A DNA stretch of 64,000 nt from Falsiroseomonas sp050563525 (GTDB lineage Bacteria > Pseudomonadota > Alphaproteobacteria > Acetobacterales > Acetobacteraceae), in NCBI RefSeq assembly GCF_050563525.1, contig NZ_JBNXUN010000001.1, positions 186,001-250,000 of the forward strand, given 5' to 3'. A model generated the notes under the pieces. The model worked only from the letters and a program-made list of their open reading frames with translations. It had not been told where the DNA came from and did no database searches. Below are positions 1 through 10,215 of the stretch, in pieces; position 1 is the stretch's first letter; each line of letters starts with the position of its first letter. The position numbers and the translations under genes were made by a program.

Positions 1-653
1 AGCCACAGCGTGCCCATCACCATCACCTCCGACATGATGTTGGGCAGGATGTGGCGGAACAGCACGCGGGTGTGGCTGAACCCCAGCGCGCGGCCGGCTT
101 CCACGAAGGCGCGCTCCTTCAGCGCCAGGGTCGGCGCGCGGGCGACGCGGGCGAAGGGCGCGATGGCGGTCAGCGCGATGGCGACAACCAGATTGACCAG
201 TTCCGGCCCCAGCAGCGCCACCACGATCAGGCCAAGGATCAGCGAGGGAAAGGACAGCAGCACATCCATCACCTGCATCACGAACAGGTCGAACTTGCCG
301 CCGATGTAGCCCGACACCAGCCCGATGGCGCCGCCGATGATGGCCGCGGCGAAGATCGCGCCGAGTGAGACGATCAGCGAGATGCGCGCGCCCCACATCA
401 GGCGGGACAGGATATCCCGCCCGAACTGGTCGGTGCCCAGTAGATAGTCCCCGCCCGGCGATTGCAGGCGGTTGAAGATGTCCTGCTCCGCCGGGTCGTA
501 GGGCGCGAGCCAGGGGGCGAAGATGGCGGCGGCCATGATCAGCAGGCAGATCACCGCGCCGACCGCCGTGGTCGGGTTGCTACGCGCCTTGCCGAGCGCC
601 CGCTTCCAGCCGGAGGGCGGCGGCGGCGCCACGATTTCCGAGGTGGTGCTCAT
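1..653 (-). CDS. Dipeptide/oligopeptide-type ABC transporter permease (DppC-like), 3' end missing
   Basis: Inner-membrane permease, second of a DppBC pair, that would pass a peptide- or opine-like solute across the membrane. The translation starts MSTTSEIVAPPPPSGWK, has a first membrane helix near residues 30-50, then the typical DppC stretch with LGTDQFGRDILSRL, and a permease helix bundle with the cytoplasmic EAA-like loop around EAGRALGFSHTRVLFRHILP. The gene runs off the left edge after about 217 codons; full-length family members are 280-300 residues. Its ATG overlaps the stop of the upstream permease gene by four bases (ATGA), so the two are translationally coupled. The substrate is not evident from the sequence; the operon context suggests an amino-acid derivative. 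Confidence 0.93.
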   Translation of the reverse strand, partial: MSTTSEIVAPPPPSGWKRALGKARSNPTTAVGAVICLLIMAAAIFAPWLAPYDPAEQDIFNRLQSPGGDYLLGTDQFGRDILSRLMWGARISLIVSLGAIFAAAIIGGAIGLVSGYIGGKFDLFVMQVMDVLLSFPSLILGLIVVALLGPELVNLVVAIALTAIAPFARVARAPTLALKERAFVEAGRALGFSHTRVLFRHILPNIMSEVMVMGTLW

Positions 654-1591
654 TCCGCCTTCACCCGTGGGTCGATGACGCCGTACAGCAGGTCCGTGAT
701 CAGGTTCACTACGACGATGAGGAAGCAGTAGATCACCATCAGCCCCTGCAGCATCGTGTAGTCACGCTGGTTCAGCGCGCCGACGATGATCTTGCCGAGG
801 CCGGGCCGGTTGAAGACGATTTCGGTAAGCACGGAATTGCCGAGCAGGATGCCGACATACAGCCCGACCACGGTGACGATGGGCAACGAGGCATTGCGCA
901 GCCCATGCACCCAGACCACGCGGCGCCACGGAACGCCCTTGGCGCGCGCGGTGCGGATGTAGTCCTCGCCGAGGGATTGCAGCATGGCGCTGCGCGTCAC
1001 CCGCGTGATGTAGGCCGCCATGATCAGGCCAAGCGCGATGGTGGGTAGCACCAGCTTGTGCAGGCGGTCGCCGTAGTCGGACAGGTCGGACCCGCCGATG
1101 ACGGGAAACCAGCGCCAGTGAAGGGAGAAGGCCAGCAGCAGGAAGATGCCGGAGACGAACACCGGAAAGGACAGGCCGATCAGCGACAGGACGCGCGCGG
1201 CCACATCGACCACGCCGTTGCGGTTCAGCGCCGCCCAGATGCCGACCGGCACGCCGACGACGACGCCGAAGATCATCGAGGCGATGGTGAGGTCCAGCGT
1301 ATGCGGCAGCACCGCCGCGACCTCCGCCGTGATGGAACGACCGGTCACCATGGAAACGCCGAAATCGCCCATCAGCGCGCTGCCGATGAAGCTGAGATAC
1401 TGTGCCCACAGCGACCGATCGAGGCCCAGCCGCGTGCGCAGCGCCGCGATCGCCTCCGGCGTGGCCTGGTCGCCCAGGATCACCAGCGCCGGGTCACCGG
1501 GCACGATGCGGACGATGATGAAGACCAGCGTCAGCACCGCGATCAGCGTCGGCACGGCGGCCAGCAGCCGCCGCAGGACGAAACCTGTCAT
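650..1591 (-). CDS. Dipeptide/oligopeptide-type ABC transporter permease (DppB-like)
   Basis: Integral membrane permease of 313 residues, normal length for the DppB family. An N-terminal helix (about residues 9-30) is followed by a periplasmic loop with the family pattern PGDPALVILGDQATPE and LGLDRSLWAQYL, then five more membrane segments. The cytoplasmic coupling motif EDYIRTARAKG lies near residue 205 and ends in the usual C-terminal LLYGVIDPRVK. It is the first permease after the solute receptor gene (56-base gap holding a hairpin) and overlaps the DppC-like gene by ATGA. ATP-binding partners are not adjacent: one ATPase lies about 5 kb upstream in the same operon (6682-7668), and a second may lie beyond the left edge. 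Confidence 0.95.
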   Translation of the reverse strand: MTGFVLRRLLAAVPTLIAVLTLVFIIVRIVPGDPALVILGDQATPEAIAALRTRLGLDRSLWAQYLSFIGSALMGDFGVSMVTGRSITAEVAAVLPHTLDLTIASMIFGVVVGVPVGIWAALNRNGVVDVAARVLSLIGLSFPVFVSGIFLLLAFSLHWRWFPVIGGSDLSDYGDRLHKLVLPTIALGLIMAAYITRVTRSAMLQSLGEDYIRTARAKGVPWRRVVWVHGLRNASLPIVTVVGLYVGILLGNSVLTEIVFNRPGLGKIIVGALNQRDYTMLQGLMVIYCFLIVVVNLITDLLYGVIDPRVKAE

Positions 1592-1606
1592 CTAGCGCGC
1601 CTCGCC

Positions 1607-1630
1607 CCCTCGCCCGCCTGCGGGAGAGGG
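1607..1630 (-). terminator. GC-rich hairpin between receptor and permease genes
   Basis: Arms of 10 bases (1607-1616 and 1621-1630) pair with one mismatch around a 4-base loop. There is no T-run after it in either direction, so it is not a textbook intrinsic terminator. It may act as an mRNA-stabilising or attenuating hairpin that lowers permease expression relative to the receptor. A closely similar element lies at 59082-59107. Confidence 0.4.
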
Positions 1631-1647
1631 TCGTGGTGAGGGCCTTC

Positions 1648-3204
1648 TCACCGAAGCCGCGTCGCTTCAGTGATCAGCGGCCCCAGGCTCATCGAGCCTT
1701 TCAGCTCATAGCCATAGTCCAGGTTGTCGCGACGGGCGAAGACCAACAGCGTCTCGATCAGCGGTACGCCACAGACATTCTGTACCAGGATGCGCTGCGC
1801 GTCCGCCCACAGGCGCTTCTGCGCCTCGATGTCCGTGCTGACCCGCGCCGCGTCGATCTGCTGGTCCGCCTGGTCGCAATGCGAGAAGTTTGTCACCGCC
1901 GTCGGCGTGCGGACGCGTGACCGGCCGTGAAAGAACTGCGTCAGGTAGATATCGGCCACCGGGAAACGTGCCGCGGCGTAGTAGACCATCGGCGACAGGT
2001 CCTGGCGGATCTGCTGGTGGAAGGTCGCGTGTTCCACCACCTGCAGGTCGAGCGTGATGCCGGACCGGCGCAGCTGCTGCTGCACCACCTGCATCATGTT
2101 CAGCATCTCCGGCAACTGCGTGTGGATGACGCGGATGGTGATGCCGTTCGGGTGCCCGGCCTCCGCCAGAAGCGCCCGTGCCCGCGCCGGATCGGCCGGC
2201 AGGAGGCCGTTGTCGGCGCTGAAGCCGAGATAGCCGCGCGGCACCAGGGACTGCCCCTCCCGCGCCACGTCCTGGCCGCGGAAGCGCACCAGCTCCGCCC
2301 GGTTCACCGCATGCGCCAGCGCCTGGCGGATGCGGATATCGTTGAACGGCGGCTGCTGCGTGTTCAGGTTCAGGATCGCCAGTTCGCCCGGCTCGAACAC
2401 GTCCACCACCGTGTTCGGCACCTGCCGCGTGCGGTTGACCCAGGTCTGGTCGGCGCGGCCGTAGTTCAAATCCAGCTCACGGTTCTGGAACGCCAGGTCG
2501 CGGGAGGCGTCGGAGGGGATGAAACGGTAGCTGATGCGGCCAAGCTGCGGCGCACCGCGGAAGTAGCCGGCATGAGCGACCAGTTCCGCCGACTGGTTCG
2601 GCGTCACGCGGTCCAGCGCGAAGGGGCCGGTGCCAATGGGCGAGCGCACGAAGTTGTCGCCCCGCTCCTCCACCGCGCGCTTCGAGACGATGTAGCCGCC
2701 GGAGTAGTTCGTCAGGATGCCAAGCATGCTCGGGATGTTCTCCCGCAGCACGATCCGGACCGTGTGCGGGTCCACTGCCTCGATGCTCTCAATCGCGCGG
2801 TAGTCGGCGGCGAAGGCGCTGGTCGCGGCAGTGCCGGCCTTGCGCAGCGAGAACACCACGTCCTCGGCGGTGAGTTCGCCGTAGTTGCCGTGGAAGCGCA
2901 CGCCACGGCGCAGGTGGAAGGTCCAGGTCTTGCCGTCGGCGCTGCTCTCCCAGCGCTCGGCCAGGTCCGGCTCGATCTCGGCCGGGTTGATGGAGCCGGG
3001 CTTGAAGCGCACCAGCCCGTTGAACATCCAGGCGACCACGACGCGGTCGATGGTGGAGACGGCGAAATGCGGGTCGAGCCGCCCAACATCCTGCGCGGCC
3101 ATGCCGACGCGCAGCGTCGGGCCCGCCGGGGCCTGCGCCTGCGCGCCGAAGACGGAAGCTATGGCGATGGCGCTGCCCAGCAACGCCGCACGAAATCCGC
3201 GCAT
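1648..3204 (-). CDS. ABC transporter solute-binding protein, family 5 (DppA-like)
   Basis: Periplasmic receptor of 518 residues. It begins with a signal peptide (MRGFRAALLGSAIAIASVFG, cleavage after AQA about residue 25) followed by the family-5 pattern: LAERWE and TWTFHLRRGVRFH near residues 85-105, LTAEDVVFSLRKA near 115, and a C-terminal lobe. No lipobox cysteine is seen, so it is probably a free periplasmic protein. It is closely similar in layout to the receptor at 11673-13181; both contain AARFPVAD and VVEHAT motifs in the same order. The two receptors flank the dehydrogenase genes, which suggests that the imported compound is the dehydrogenase substrate. Family-5 receptors bind peptides, opines, nickel or glutathione; the ligand here is unknown. 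Confidence 0.93.
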   Translation of the reverse strand: MRGFRAALLGSAIAIASVFGAQAQAPAGPTLRVGMAAQDVGRLDPHFAVSTIDRVVVAWMFNGLVRFKPGSINPAEIEPDLAERWESSADGKTWTFHLRRGVRFHGNYGELTAEDVVFSLRKAGTAATSAFAADYRAIESIEAVDPHTVRIVLRENIPSMLGILTNYSGGYIVSKRAVEERGDNFVRSPIGTGPFALDRVTPNQSAELVAHAGYFRGAPQLGRISYRFIPSDASRDLAFQNRELDLNYGRADQTWVNRTRQVPNTVVDVFEPGELAILNLNTQQPPFNDIRIRQALAHAVNRAELVRFRGQDVAREGQSLVPRGYLGFSADNGLLPADPARARALLAEAGHPNGITIRVIHTQLPEMLNMMQVVQQQLRRSGITLDLQVVEHATFHQQIRQDLSPMVYYAAARFPVADIYLTQFFHGRSRVRTPTAVTNFSHCDQADQQIDAARVSTDIEAQKRLWADAQRILVQNVCGVPLIETLLVFARRDNLDYGYELKGSMSLGPLITEATRLR

Positions 3205-3239
3205 TGAAAAAATCTTCCCCGTTGGACCTTGCGCGGAGC

Positions 3240-4358
3240 CTAGCCTGTTACGCGTGCGTCCGTGAAGCGACCAATCGCGAAGGCGTCCAAGGGAATATCC
3301 GTGGCGCCGTCCATCACCAACTCGGACAGCACCGCGCCGACGCCGGGCCCGGTTTGGAATCCCTCGCCGCAGAAGCCGAAGGCGTGGATCAGGCCGGGCG
3401 TGGTCTGCGATGGGCCGAGCACCGGGAAGTGGTCGGGCAGCATGCCGTCCGTGCCGGTCCAGCTGCGGATCACCATGGCCTCCGCCAGGCGGGGGATCAC
3501 GCCGACGGCACGCTGCATGGCGCCGAAGGCGGCATCCGGGCGCGGGCGGGTCACGCGGATGGCCTCGTCGCTTTCGCCATGGCCGCCGCCGAAGATGATG
3601 TTGCCGCGCGGAATCTGCCGCAGGTACAGGTTGCCGCCGACCACGCCGAGGCTGTTGCGCAGGAAGTAGGGCAGCGGCTCCGTTACCAGCATGTTTGGAT
3701 GCAGCTTCGTGATTGGCACTTCCTCGCCGAAGCGGCGCGCAATCGCGCCGCCCCAGAAGCCGGCGCAGTTCAGCAGCCAGGGCGCCGTGAGGGACCGCCC
3801 GCCGGCCGTCAGGACGAAGTTGCCGCCGTCATGGTGCAGGTCCGTGACGCCACAGTTCTCCCGGATCTCCGCCCCGGCAGCACGCGCGGCGCGGGCCAGG
3901 GCCGGGGCCAACAGTCGCGGATTGGCGCTGCCATCCTCCTCCAGCAGGCTGCCGGCGATAACCTGGTCGCTGAAGAAGGGATTTTCCGCGCGGATCGCAT
4001 TGCGGCCGATCATGCGCGGTCGCAGGCCGTGCTCGGCTGCCAGCGCATTCCAGCGCAGCAGTTCCGCTTCCTCATCCGGCGTGCGGGCCAGCTTGAGGTG
4101 GCCGCAGGCGTCGAACTCGACATCGCTGCCGGTCAATTCGGAGATGCGCGACCAGATCTCCCGGGATTTCCGCGCCAGCGGCAAGCCGGCGGGATCACGA
4201 CCCTGCTGGCGCACGCCGCCATAGTTCACCCCCGTCGCCTGGCCGCCAACCAGGCCGCGTTCCAGCAGCACCACCCGCACGCCGCGCAGCGCCAGGTGCA
4301 GGGCGGCGGAGCACCCTGCCCCGCCGCCGCCGACGATCAGGACATCAGTCGACTGCAT
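3240..4358 (-). CDS. DAO-family FAD oxidoreductase, catalytic beta subunit of a heteromeric dehydrogenase (copy 1)
   Basis: Flavoprotein of 372 residues. I start it at the ATG at 4358, directly at the dinucleotide fold MQSTDVLIVGGGGAGCSAAL, because its upstream neighbour's TGA overlaps this ATG by one base (TGATG). A longer frame upstream is antisense-like spill into the neighbour. The D-amino-acid-oxidase/glycine-oxidase fold is shown by the N-terminal GxGxxG, the RSWTGTDGMLPDHFPVLG region (about residues 310-330) and the FGFCGEGFQTGPGVG near the C terminus. In heteromeric relatives (hydrogen cyanide synthase HcnABC, opine oxidases OoxAB, D-hydroxyproline dehydrogenase) this subunit oxidises a CH-NH bond and passes electrons to the alpha and gamma subunits, both encoded immediately upstream. 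The exact substrate is unknown. Confidence 0.92.
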   Translation of the reverse strand: MQSTDVLIVGGGGAGCSAALHLALRGVRVVLLERGLVGGQATGVNYGGVRQQGRDPAGLPLARKSREIWSRISELTGSDVEFDACGHLKLARTPDEEAELLRWNALAAEHGLRPRMIGRNAIRAENPFFSDQVIAGSLLEEDGSANPRLLAPALARAARAAGAEIRENCGVTDLHHDGGNFVLTAGGRSLTAPWLLNCAGFWGGAIARRFGEEVPITKLHPNMLVTEPLPYFLRNSLGVVGGNLYLRQIPRGNIIFGGGHGESDEAIRVTRPRPDAAFGAMQRAVGVIPRLAEAMVIRSWTGTDGMLPDHFPVLGPSQTTPGLIHAFGFCGEGFQTGPGVGAVLSELVMDGATDIPLDAFAIGRFTDARVTG

Positions 4359-5716
4359 CAGCCAACCTGTGCAACCGGCACCGGCTTCACCGGCGGCTGC
4401 CCGCGCAGCCGGCCCACCTCCTCGACCTTCACGCCGAGCGCCTTGGACAACACCACCGCCGCGGGCGGGCCGCACAGCCGGCCCTGGCAGCGGCCCATGC
4501 CGATGCGGGAGAACGCCTTGGCGCGGTTCAGCTCCGGCGCCTCCTCCGCCGCGGCACGACGCAGGTCGCCGGCGGTGATCACCTCGCAGCGGCACAGCGG
4601 CGTATTGTCCTCCATCCGCGCGGCGAGGCGTGCGGGATAGGGAAAGGCCTGCTCCAGCGCGCGCCGGAAGCGGCGTTCCGTGCGCAGCCGCCCATCGAGG
4701 TGCTTGGTCAGCGCGGCGTCGGAGGGCAGGTGCGCGTCGGCCAACACCGCCAGCCCGGCGCGTGCGCCGGCCAGTTCCGCGACCTCCGCCCCGCCGATCC
4801 CGGCGCCGTCACCGGCCAGGTATACGCCCTCCACCGGCGTCCGCCCGGCAGCATCGGCGCGCGGCACCCAGTTCTGCTGCGTGTCGTCATAGTCGAACGG
4901 CACGCCGGCGAGGTCGGCCAATTGCGCCTCCGGCTTCAGGCCCCAGCCGAGCGCCACCGCATCGCAGGGCGTGACATGTTCCTTCCACGCCGCGTCGCGC
5001 CAATGCACGGCGGTGACGCCGTCTACGCCCTCGATCGCCAGTGGCGTCGCATCCTCCGCCATGCGCACGCCGCGCGCCTTGAGCGAGGCGTACATGCCCA
5101 TGCCGCGCAACAGCGTCGGCGCATTCCACAGCATGCCGGCGCCGAAGCGGGCCTTGGTAATGATGTCGGTGGTGTCCAGCACCAGCACCGGCTTGGCACC
5201 GGCCTTGGCGTATTGCAGCGCCGTCAGCCACAGCAGCGGCCCGGTGCCGATCAGCACCGGCTTCGAGCCGATGCCGACGCCCTGCGACTTCAACGCCACC
5301 TGCGCGCCGCCGAGCGTTGCTACGTTCGGCAAAGTCCAGCCCGGCAGCGGCAGCACGCGGTCCATGGCGCCGGTGCAGAGGATCAGCGCGTCATAGGTCA
5401 CCTCGCCCTGCGCCGCGCCATTGGTCAGCGTGTGCAGCACGCGGTCGCCAGGGCGGATGTTCCAGACCAGCGTGTCCGGCCGCCAATCCGTGCGCGCCTT
5501 CAGCGCATCCAGCGTCGCGTGCAGGCGCTTCGCCCGGCCGGCATCGGCGCCGTAGAGCTGGGCGTTGGTACGGGTGAAGCCGGCGGGCGGGCGCTGCGTG
5601 ACGCGGCCGCCACCATCGGGGCCTTCCTCGATCCAGATCGGCGTGACGCCGGATCGCACGAGTTGTTCCACCGCGCGGATTCCCGCCGGGCCGGCACCCA
5701 CCACAACCACCTTCAT
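4358..5716 (-). CDS. FAD/NAD(P)-binding oxidoreductase with BFD-type Fe-S domain, alpha subunit (copy 1)
   Basis: About 452 residues from the ATG at 5716, which overlaps the gamma-subunit stop as ATGA; the longer frame has no N-terminal homology. The protein opens with MKVVVVGAGPAGIRA, a Rossmann fold, followed by a glutathione-reductase-like arrangement with CTGAMDRVLPLPGWTLP and VYLAGDGAGIGGAEVA. The C-terminal 80 residues carry the Fer2_BFD/HcnB-type cluster ligands CRC and CQGRLCG. This is the alpha subunit architecture of opine oxidase (OoxA), HcnB and the D-hydroxyproline dehydrogenase alpha chain. It sits between gamma and beta genes, the usual three-subunit set. Confidence 0.92.
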   Translation of the reverse strand: MKVVVVGAGPAGIRAVEQLVRSGVTPIWIEEGPDGGGRVTQRPPAGFTRTNAQLYGADAGRAKRLHATLDALKARTDWRPDTLVWNIRPGDRVLHTLTNGAAQGEVTYDALILCTGAMDRVLPLPGWTLPNVATLGGAQVALKSQGVGIGSKPVLIGTGPLLWLTALQYAKAGAKPVLVLDTTDIITKARFGAGMLWNAPTLLRGMGMYASLKARGVRMAEDATPLAIEGVDGVTAVHWRDAAWKEHVTPCDAVALGWGLKPEAQLADLAGVPFDYDDTQQNWVPRADAAGRTPVEGVYLAGDGAGIGGAEVAELAGARAGLAVLADAHLPSDAALTKHLDGRLRTERRFRRALEQAFPYPARLAARMEDNTPLCRCEVITAGDLRRAAAEEAPELNRAKAFSRIGMGRCQGRLCGPPAAVVLSKALGVKVEEVGRLRGQPPVKPVPVAQVG

Positions 5717-6000
5717 CGCCTGATCACCTCGAGCCCGGGTTCCACCAATGTCGTACAGGCACGGCGGATGCCCTGATTCACACCGGGACCCACCACATGC
5801 ACCCAGCAATCCTGGCAGGCACCCATCCAGCAGAAGCCGGTGCGGCCGCCATCGCCGAATTCGCTGGTCCGCACATGGCCGAGGCCTGCCGTCAGCATCG
5901 CCGTCAACAGCGTGTCCCCGGCACGTGCGGCCAGTTCCATGCCATCGACGGTGAAAGTGAGGACGGGCCGGTCCTGGTCAAGCAGGCGAACCGCCGTCAC
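5713..6000 (-). CDS. (2Fe-2S)-binding gamma subunit of heteromeric dehydrogenase (copy 1)
   Basis: Small iron-sulphur protein of 95 residues. The GTG at 6000 is chosen because it overlaps the SDR stop as GTGA and gives the full domain; an internal ATG would cut off the first strands. The cluster ligands are the plant-type set C-x4-C-x2-C in GFCWMGACQDCWVHV (about residues 57-66) plus the cysteine of RRACTTL about 20 residues later. This is the Fer2_4 subunit (HcnA-like) that links the alpha and beta flavoproteins. It is translationally coupled to the alpha gene. Confidence 0.9.
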   Translation of the reverse strand: MTAVRLLDQDRPVLTFTVDGMELAARAGDTLLTAMLTAGLGHVRTSEFGDGGRTGFCWMGACQDCWVHVVGPGVNQGIRRACTTLVEPGLEVIRR

Positions 6001-6681
6001 AGCAGCGCCTCGAACCGGCAGTTCACCCGCAATTCGCCGACACTGGCGGTATTGGGCAGGCGCAGCACGGTCTCGACGAGGGCGGCCACGTCCTCCGGCC
6101 GGCTCATCGCCTCGCGCGGGAACTTGGCGTGTGCCGTCATTTCCGTGGCCACGAAGCCGGGGCACAGTGCGGTGGCGCGGATGCCGTGTTCCCAGCCCAG
6201 CCGCCGCACCTCCTGCGTCAGCGCCACCACGGCGAACTTGCTCATCGCATAGCCGAGATTGTCGTTGGCGACGCGCTTGCCGGACAGCGAGGCGATGTTG
6301 ACCACCCGTCCCTCCCCGCCCGCCACCAGGTGCGGCCAGGCGGCGCGGATGACGCGCAGCGGCGCCTTGGTGTTGACCTGCCACTGCCGGTCCATCGCCG
6401 TCTCATCCGCATCCAGCAGGCGCGCGACCGGGTTGATGCCGGCGGCGTTGATCACCGCGTCGATGCGCCCGAAGCGGGCCATGGTGGCGGCGACCCAAGC
6501 CTCCGAGCTGCCCTCGGCTTCCGCGTCCCAACGATGCAGCATCAGGTCCGGCCCGGCCGAGAGCTTGCCGGCGCTGCGGATGCCGGCGCTGACCAGCCAG
6601 CCGGAGCCATGCAGGCGCCGCAGCACTTCCCGGCCGATACCGCGCGAGGCGCCGGTGATCATTGCAACCCGGCCCACGGGG

Positions 6682-6689
<8 letters not shown>
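5997..6689 (-). CDS. Short-chain dehydrogenase/reductase
   Basis: Classical SDR of 230 residues starting at MLDPVGRVAMITGASRGIG (ATG at 6689). The start lies inside the end of the ABC ATPase gene (8-base overlap). Cofactor motif TGASRGIG is at residues 13-20, the NAAG motif near residue 81, an active-site serine in IASLSGKR, and the catalytic YAMSK tetrad (Tyr-x3-Lys) near residue 150. The C terminus lacks the usual glycine-rich VDGG ending (it ends VNCRFEALL), so it is somewhat shortened at the oligomer interface. It is placed between the transporter ATPase and the first gamma-alpha-beta set, so it may reduce or oxidise a carbonyl intermediate released by the dehydrogenase. Confidence 0.9.
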
Positions 6690-7668
<979 letters not shown>

Positions 7669-7701
7669 CGCCTGCGAAACTGCGCCAGCCGGCGTCCGGC
7701 A

Positions 7702-8817
7702 TCAAGCGGGAACGGCGAAGCGATCCTGGCTGAAGGCCGCAACCGGCAGGTTCGTGGCGCCGCGCGCCATCAACTCGGCGACCGCCGCGCCAGCCGCGGG
7801 GCACAGCTGGAAGCCGTGGCCAGAAAAGCCGAAGGAGTGGAACAGGCCCGGCAGGGTGCGGCTTTCACCGATGACGGGCATGTCGTCCGGCGGTCGCGCC
7901 TCCGTCCCGGTCCAGCTGCGCACGATGCGGGCCTCGGCAACGCAAGGAAAGATCTCGGCGGCGATGCGGGCGGCGAAGGCCAGGTTGCCGAAGACGACGG
8001 AGGAGGTTTCCGCCATCCGGTCGTTCAGCCCCTGGTGCCCGCCGCCGATCACGACGGTGCCGGAGGCGGTCTGCTTGAACGACAGCGCGCGGGCTGTTGC
8101 CCCCACGGTGGGCTCGACGAAGGCTGGCAGGCGCTCCGTCACGATCATCATGCTGGCCTTGGTGCCGCAGGGAATTGCCTCCCCGGCCAGCGCGGCCAGG
8201 TCCGGCGCCCAGGCACCGGCGCAATTGGCGACGCGCTCGGCCGCAAAGTCGCCCTGGTCGGTTCGGACTGTGATGGTGCCATCCGCCGTGCGGTCCAAGC
8301 CGATGACGGCGACGCCCTCCCTGATCTCCACCCCCGCCCGCTCCGCCGCGGCCCGGAAGGCCATGACGGTGCGCATCGGGTCGGCCGAGCCATCGTCCCG
8401 CGTCACGATGGCGCCGATCACGTGCGGGGACACGGCCGGCAGCAGGCGACGGACCTCGGCCTGGTCCACCACCTCCTCATGCGACCAGCCCAGGGCACGG
8501 ACCTGCGCGACACGGGCCTCGTTCTTTGCCATGTCGGCGGCGCTCTCGGCCACCTTGACCTGCCCGGTGGCGCGAAACCCGCAATCGTCGCCAACCAGCG
8601 CCACGATGCCGTGCCACATCTCCGCCGCCACCACCGACAGCGCGATTTCCGGCAGCGCACGGCCAAGCCGCCGCACCCCGCCGGCATTCACCCCGCTGGA
8701 ATGGCGCCCGACATGGCGGCGCTCCAGCAGCGTCACCTGCCAGCCCGGCGTGCGGGCCAGGTGCAGGGCGGTGGACAGCCCGTGCAGCCCGCCGCCGATC
8801 ACCACCGCGCGGCGCAT
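7702..8817 (-). CDS. DAO-family FAD oxidoreductase (copy 2)
   Basis: Flavoprotein of 371 residues starting directly at the dinucleotide fold MRRAVVIGGGLHGLSTALHL. It has the FAD-binding SSGVNAGGVRRLGR segment near residue 40, VANCAGAWAPDLA near residue 200 and a C-terminal FGFSGHGFQLCPAAG. It shares layout with the beta subunit at 3240-4358 (both contain RSWTGT and GGxHG motifs), so it looks like a paralogue. It follows the second alpha subunit with no gap (the alpha stop ends at 8818) and is therefore likely its catalytic partner. Confidence 0.91.
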   Translation of the reverse strand: MRRAVVIGGGLHGLSTALHLARTPGWQVTLLERRHVGRHSSGVNAGGVRRLGRALPEIALSVVAAEMWHGIVALVGDDCGFRATGQVKVAESAADMAKNEARVAQVRALGWSHEEVVDQAEVRRLLPAVSPHVIGAIVTRDDGSADPMRTVMAFRAAAERAGVEIREGVAVIGLDRTADGTITVRTDQGDFAAERVANCAGAWAPDLAALAGEAIPCGTKASMMIVTERLPAFVEPTVGATARALSFKQTASGTVVIGGGHQGLNDRMAETSSVVFGNLAFAARIAAEIFPCVAEARIVRSWTGTEARPPDDMPVIGESRTLPGLFHSFGFSGHGFQLCPAAGAAVAELMARGATNLPVAAFSQDRFAVPA

Positions 8818-10215
8818 CTAGCCGGCCAGCGCGGCGAGTTCGCCCAGCGTCAGGGGCTTGGTCGGGAAGCGGGTGCGGAACGGGTCCACCTCCGCCGGGT
8901 CGACACCCCGCGCCGCCGCGATCACGCCATGCACCGCCGGGCCGCAGACCCGCCCCTGGCACGGCCCCATGCCGGCCCGCGTGAAGGCCTTGGTCTGGTT
9001 GGCGCCGAGGCAGCCAAGCGCCACCGCCTCCCGCACCCGGCCGGCCGTCACTTCCTCGCAGCGGCAGAGGATGGTCTCGTCGGGGATCAACGCCTCGGGC
9101 CGCGGCGGGAACATCGCGTCGAGAAAGGGCCGCGGCGCCAGTTGCCGGTCGCGCAGCAGGCGCAGCGGGCCGGCGCGGCCGTCGCGTTCATCTGTCGTGA
9201 TGCGGCCGAGCGCGCGCGCCGCCTCCAGTGCCGCGATCCGACCGGACAGCGCCGCGGCGCGGGCGCCGCCGATGCCACCCGAATCGCCCGCTACCATGAC
9301 GCCCTCGGCCGAAGTATTGCCCCAGAGGTCGAGGCCCGGCCGCCAACAACGCTGCACGGGGTCCCAGCCATGTTTCAGCCCGGCGATGGCGCGGGTCACC
9401 TGCGTGTTCGGCACCACGCCATCATGCAGCAGCAGCAGGTCGGCCGGATGTGCGACGCCGTCGATGACGATGCGCGAAAGCCGTCCCTCGCCCTCCGCTC
9501 GCAGCTCCCGCGCCGGAGTCACGGGCACGCCGGCCCGCTTCACCCGGCGCTGCCACAGCAGGCCGCGCAGCAGGTATTCCGGCGCCTTCAGCGCGCGGGT
9601 CAGGAAGGGCATGGCCCGCCGCAGGCCACCGGGCGGCGAAAGATCCACGATGCCGGCGATCTGCCCGCCCCGCTCCAGCGCCTGCACCGCATACAGCCAC
9701 AGCAACGGCCCCTGCCCGGCCAGCCACACCGCGCCTTCCGGCACCAGCCCCGCCGTCTTCAGCGCGATCTGCGCCGCGCCGATGCCGATGACGCCCGGCA
9801 GGGTCCAGCCCGGGATGGGCAGCGGCCGCTCCGTGGCGCCCGCGGCCAGGATGATGCGGCCGGCGGTGATGCTGCGGGCGGCGCCGGCTTCGGACCAGAA
9901 CACCTTGCCGCCCGCCTCCACCGCCCAGAGGGTGGCGCCGGGCCGGAACTCGGCGCCGGAGGCGCGGAAGGCGGCAACCAGCTTCGCGCCGTCCTTGTCC
10001 TGGTCGTCCTTCGCGGGCCGGGCTTCGACCCCGCGATGCACCTGCCCGCCCGGCGCCGCGTTCTCGTCCAGCAGCAACACCGTCATGCCATGCGCCCGCG
10101 CCTCGGTCGCTGTCGCCAGGCCCGCCGGCCCGGCGCCGAGCACCAGCAGGTCCACGCTGCCGCCGGCCTTCCCCGGCGCTGCCTGTTCCGCCGTCCACTC
10201 CGCCTCGACGCTCAT
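8818..10215 (-). CDS. FAD/NAD(P)-binding oxidoreductase with BFD-type Fe-S domain, alpha subunit (copy 2)
   Basis: About 465 residues from the ATG at 10215, which overlaps the gamma stop as ATGA. The fold begins at VDLLVLGAGPAGLATATEAR (about residue 25) after a short polar leader. Further landmarks are ILAAGATERPLPIPGWTLPG, VMVAGDSGGIGGARAAALSG, and the C-terminal cluster CRCEEV with CQGRVCGPAVHGV. It is the paralogue of the copy-1 alpha subunit, with the same cysteine spacing. Located between gamma 2 (upstream) and DAO copy 2 (downstream), it completes a second heteromeric dehydrogenase. Confidence 0.92.
   Translation of the reverse strand: MSVEAEWTAEQAAPGKAGGSVDLLVLGAGPAGLATATEARAHGMTVLLLDENAAPGGQVHRGVEARPAKDDQDKDGAKLVAAFRASGAEFRPGATLWAVEAGGKVFWSEAGAARSITAGRIILAAGATERPLPIPGWTLPGVIGIGAAQIALKTAGLVPEGAVWLAGQGPLLWLYAVQALERGGQIAGIVDLSPPGGLRRAMPFLTRALKAPEYLLRGLLWQRRVKRAGVPVTPARELRAEGEGRLSRIVIDGVAHPADLLLLHDGVVPNTQVTRAIAGLKHGWDPVQRCWRPGLDLWGNTSAEGVMVAGDSGGIGGARAAALSGRIAALEAARALGRITTDERDGRAGPLRLLRDRQLAPRPFLDAMFPPRPEALIPDETILCRCEEVTAGRVREAVALGCLGANQTKAFTRAGMGPCQGRVCGPAVHGVIAAARGVDPAEVDPFRTRFPTKPLTLGELAALAG

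Noticed and set aside
3240..5716. Reading this block as hydrogen cyanide synthase hcnABC
   Set aside because: The same subunit types occur in opine oxidases, D-hydroxyproline dehydrogenases and others; the transporter linkage and SDR favour a catabolic amine dehydrogenase.
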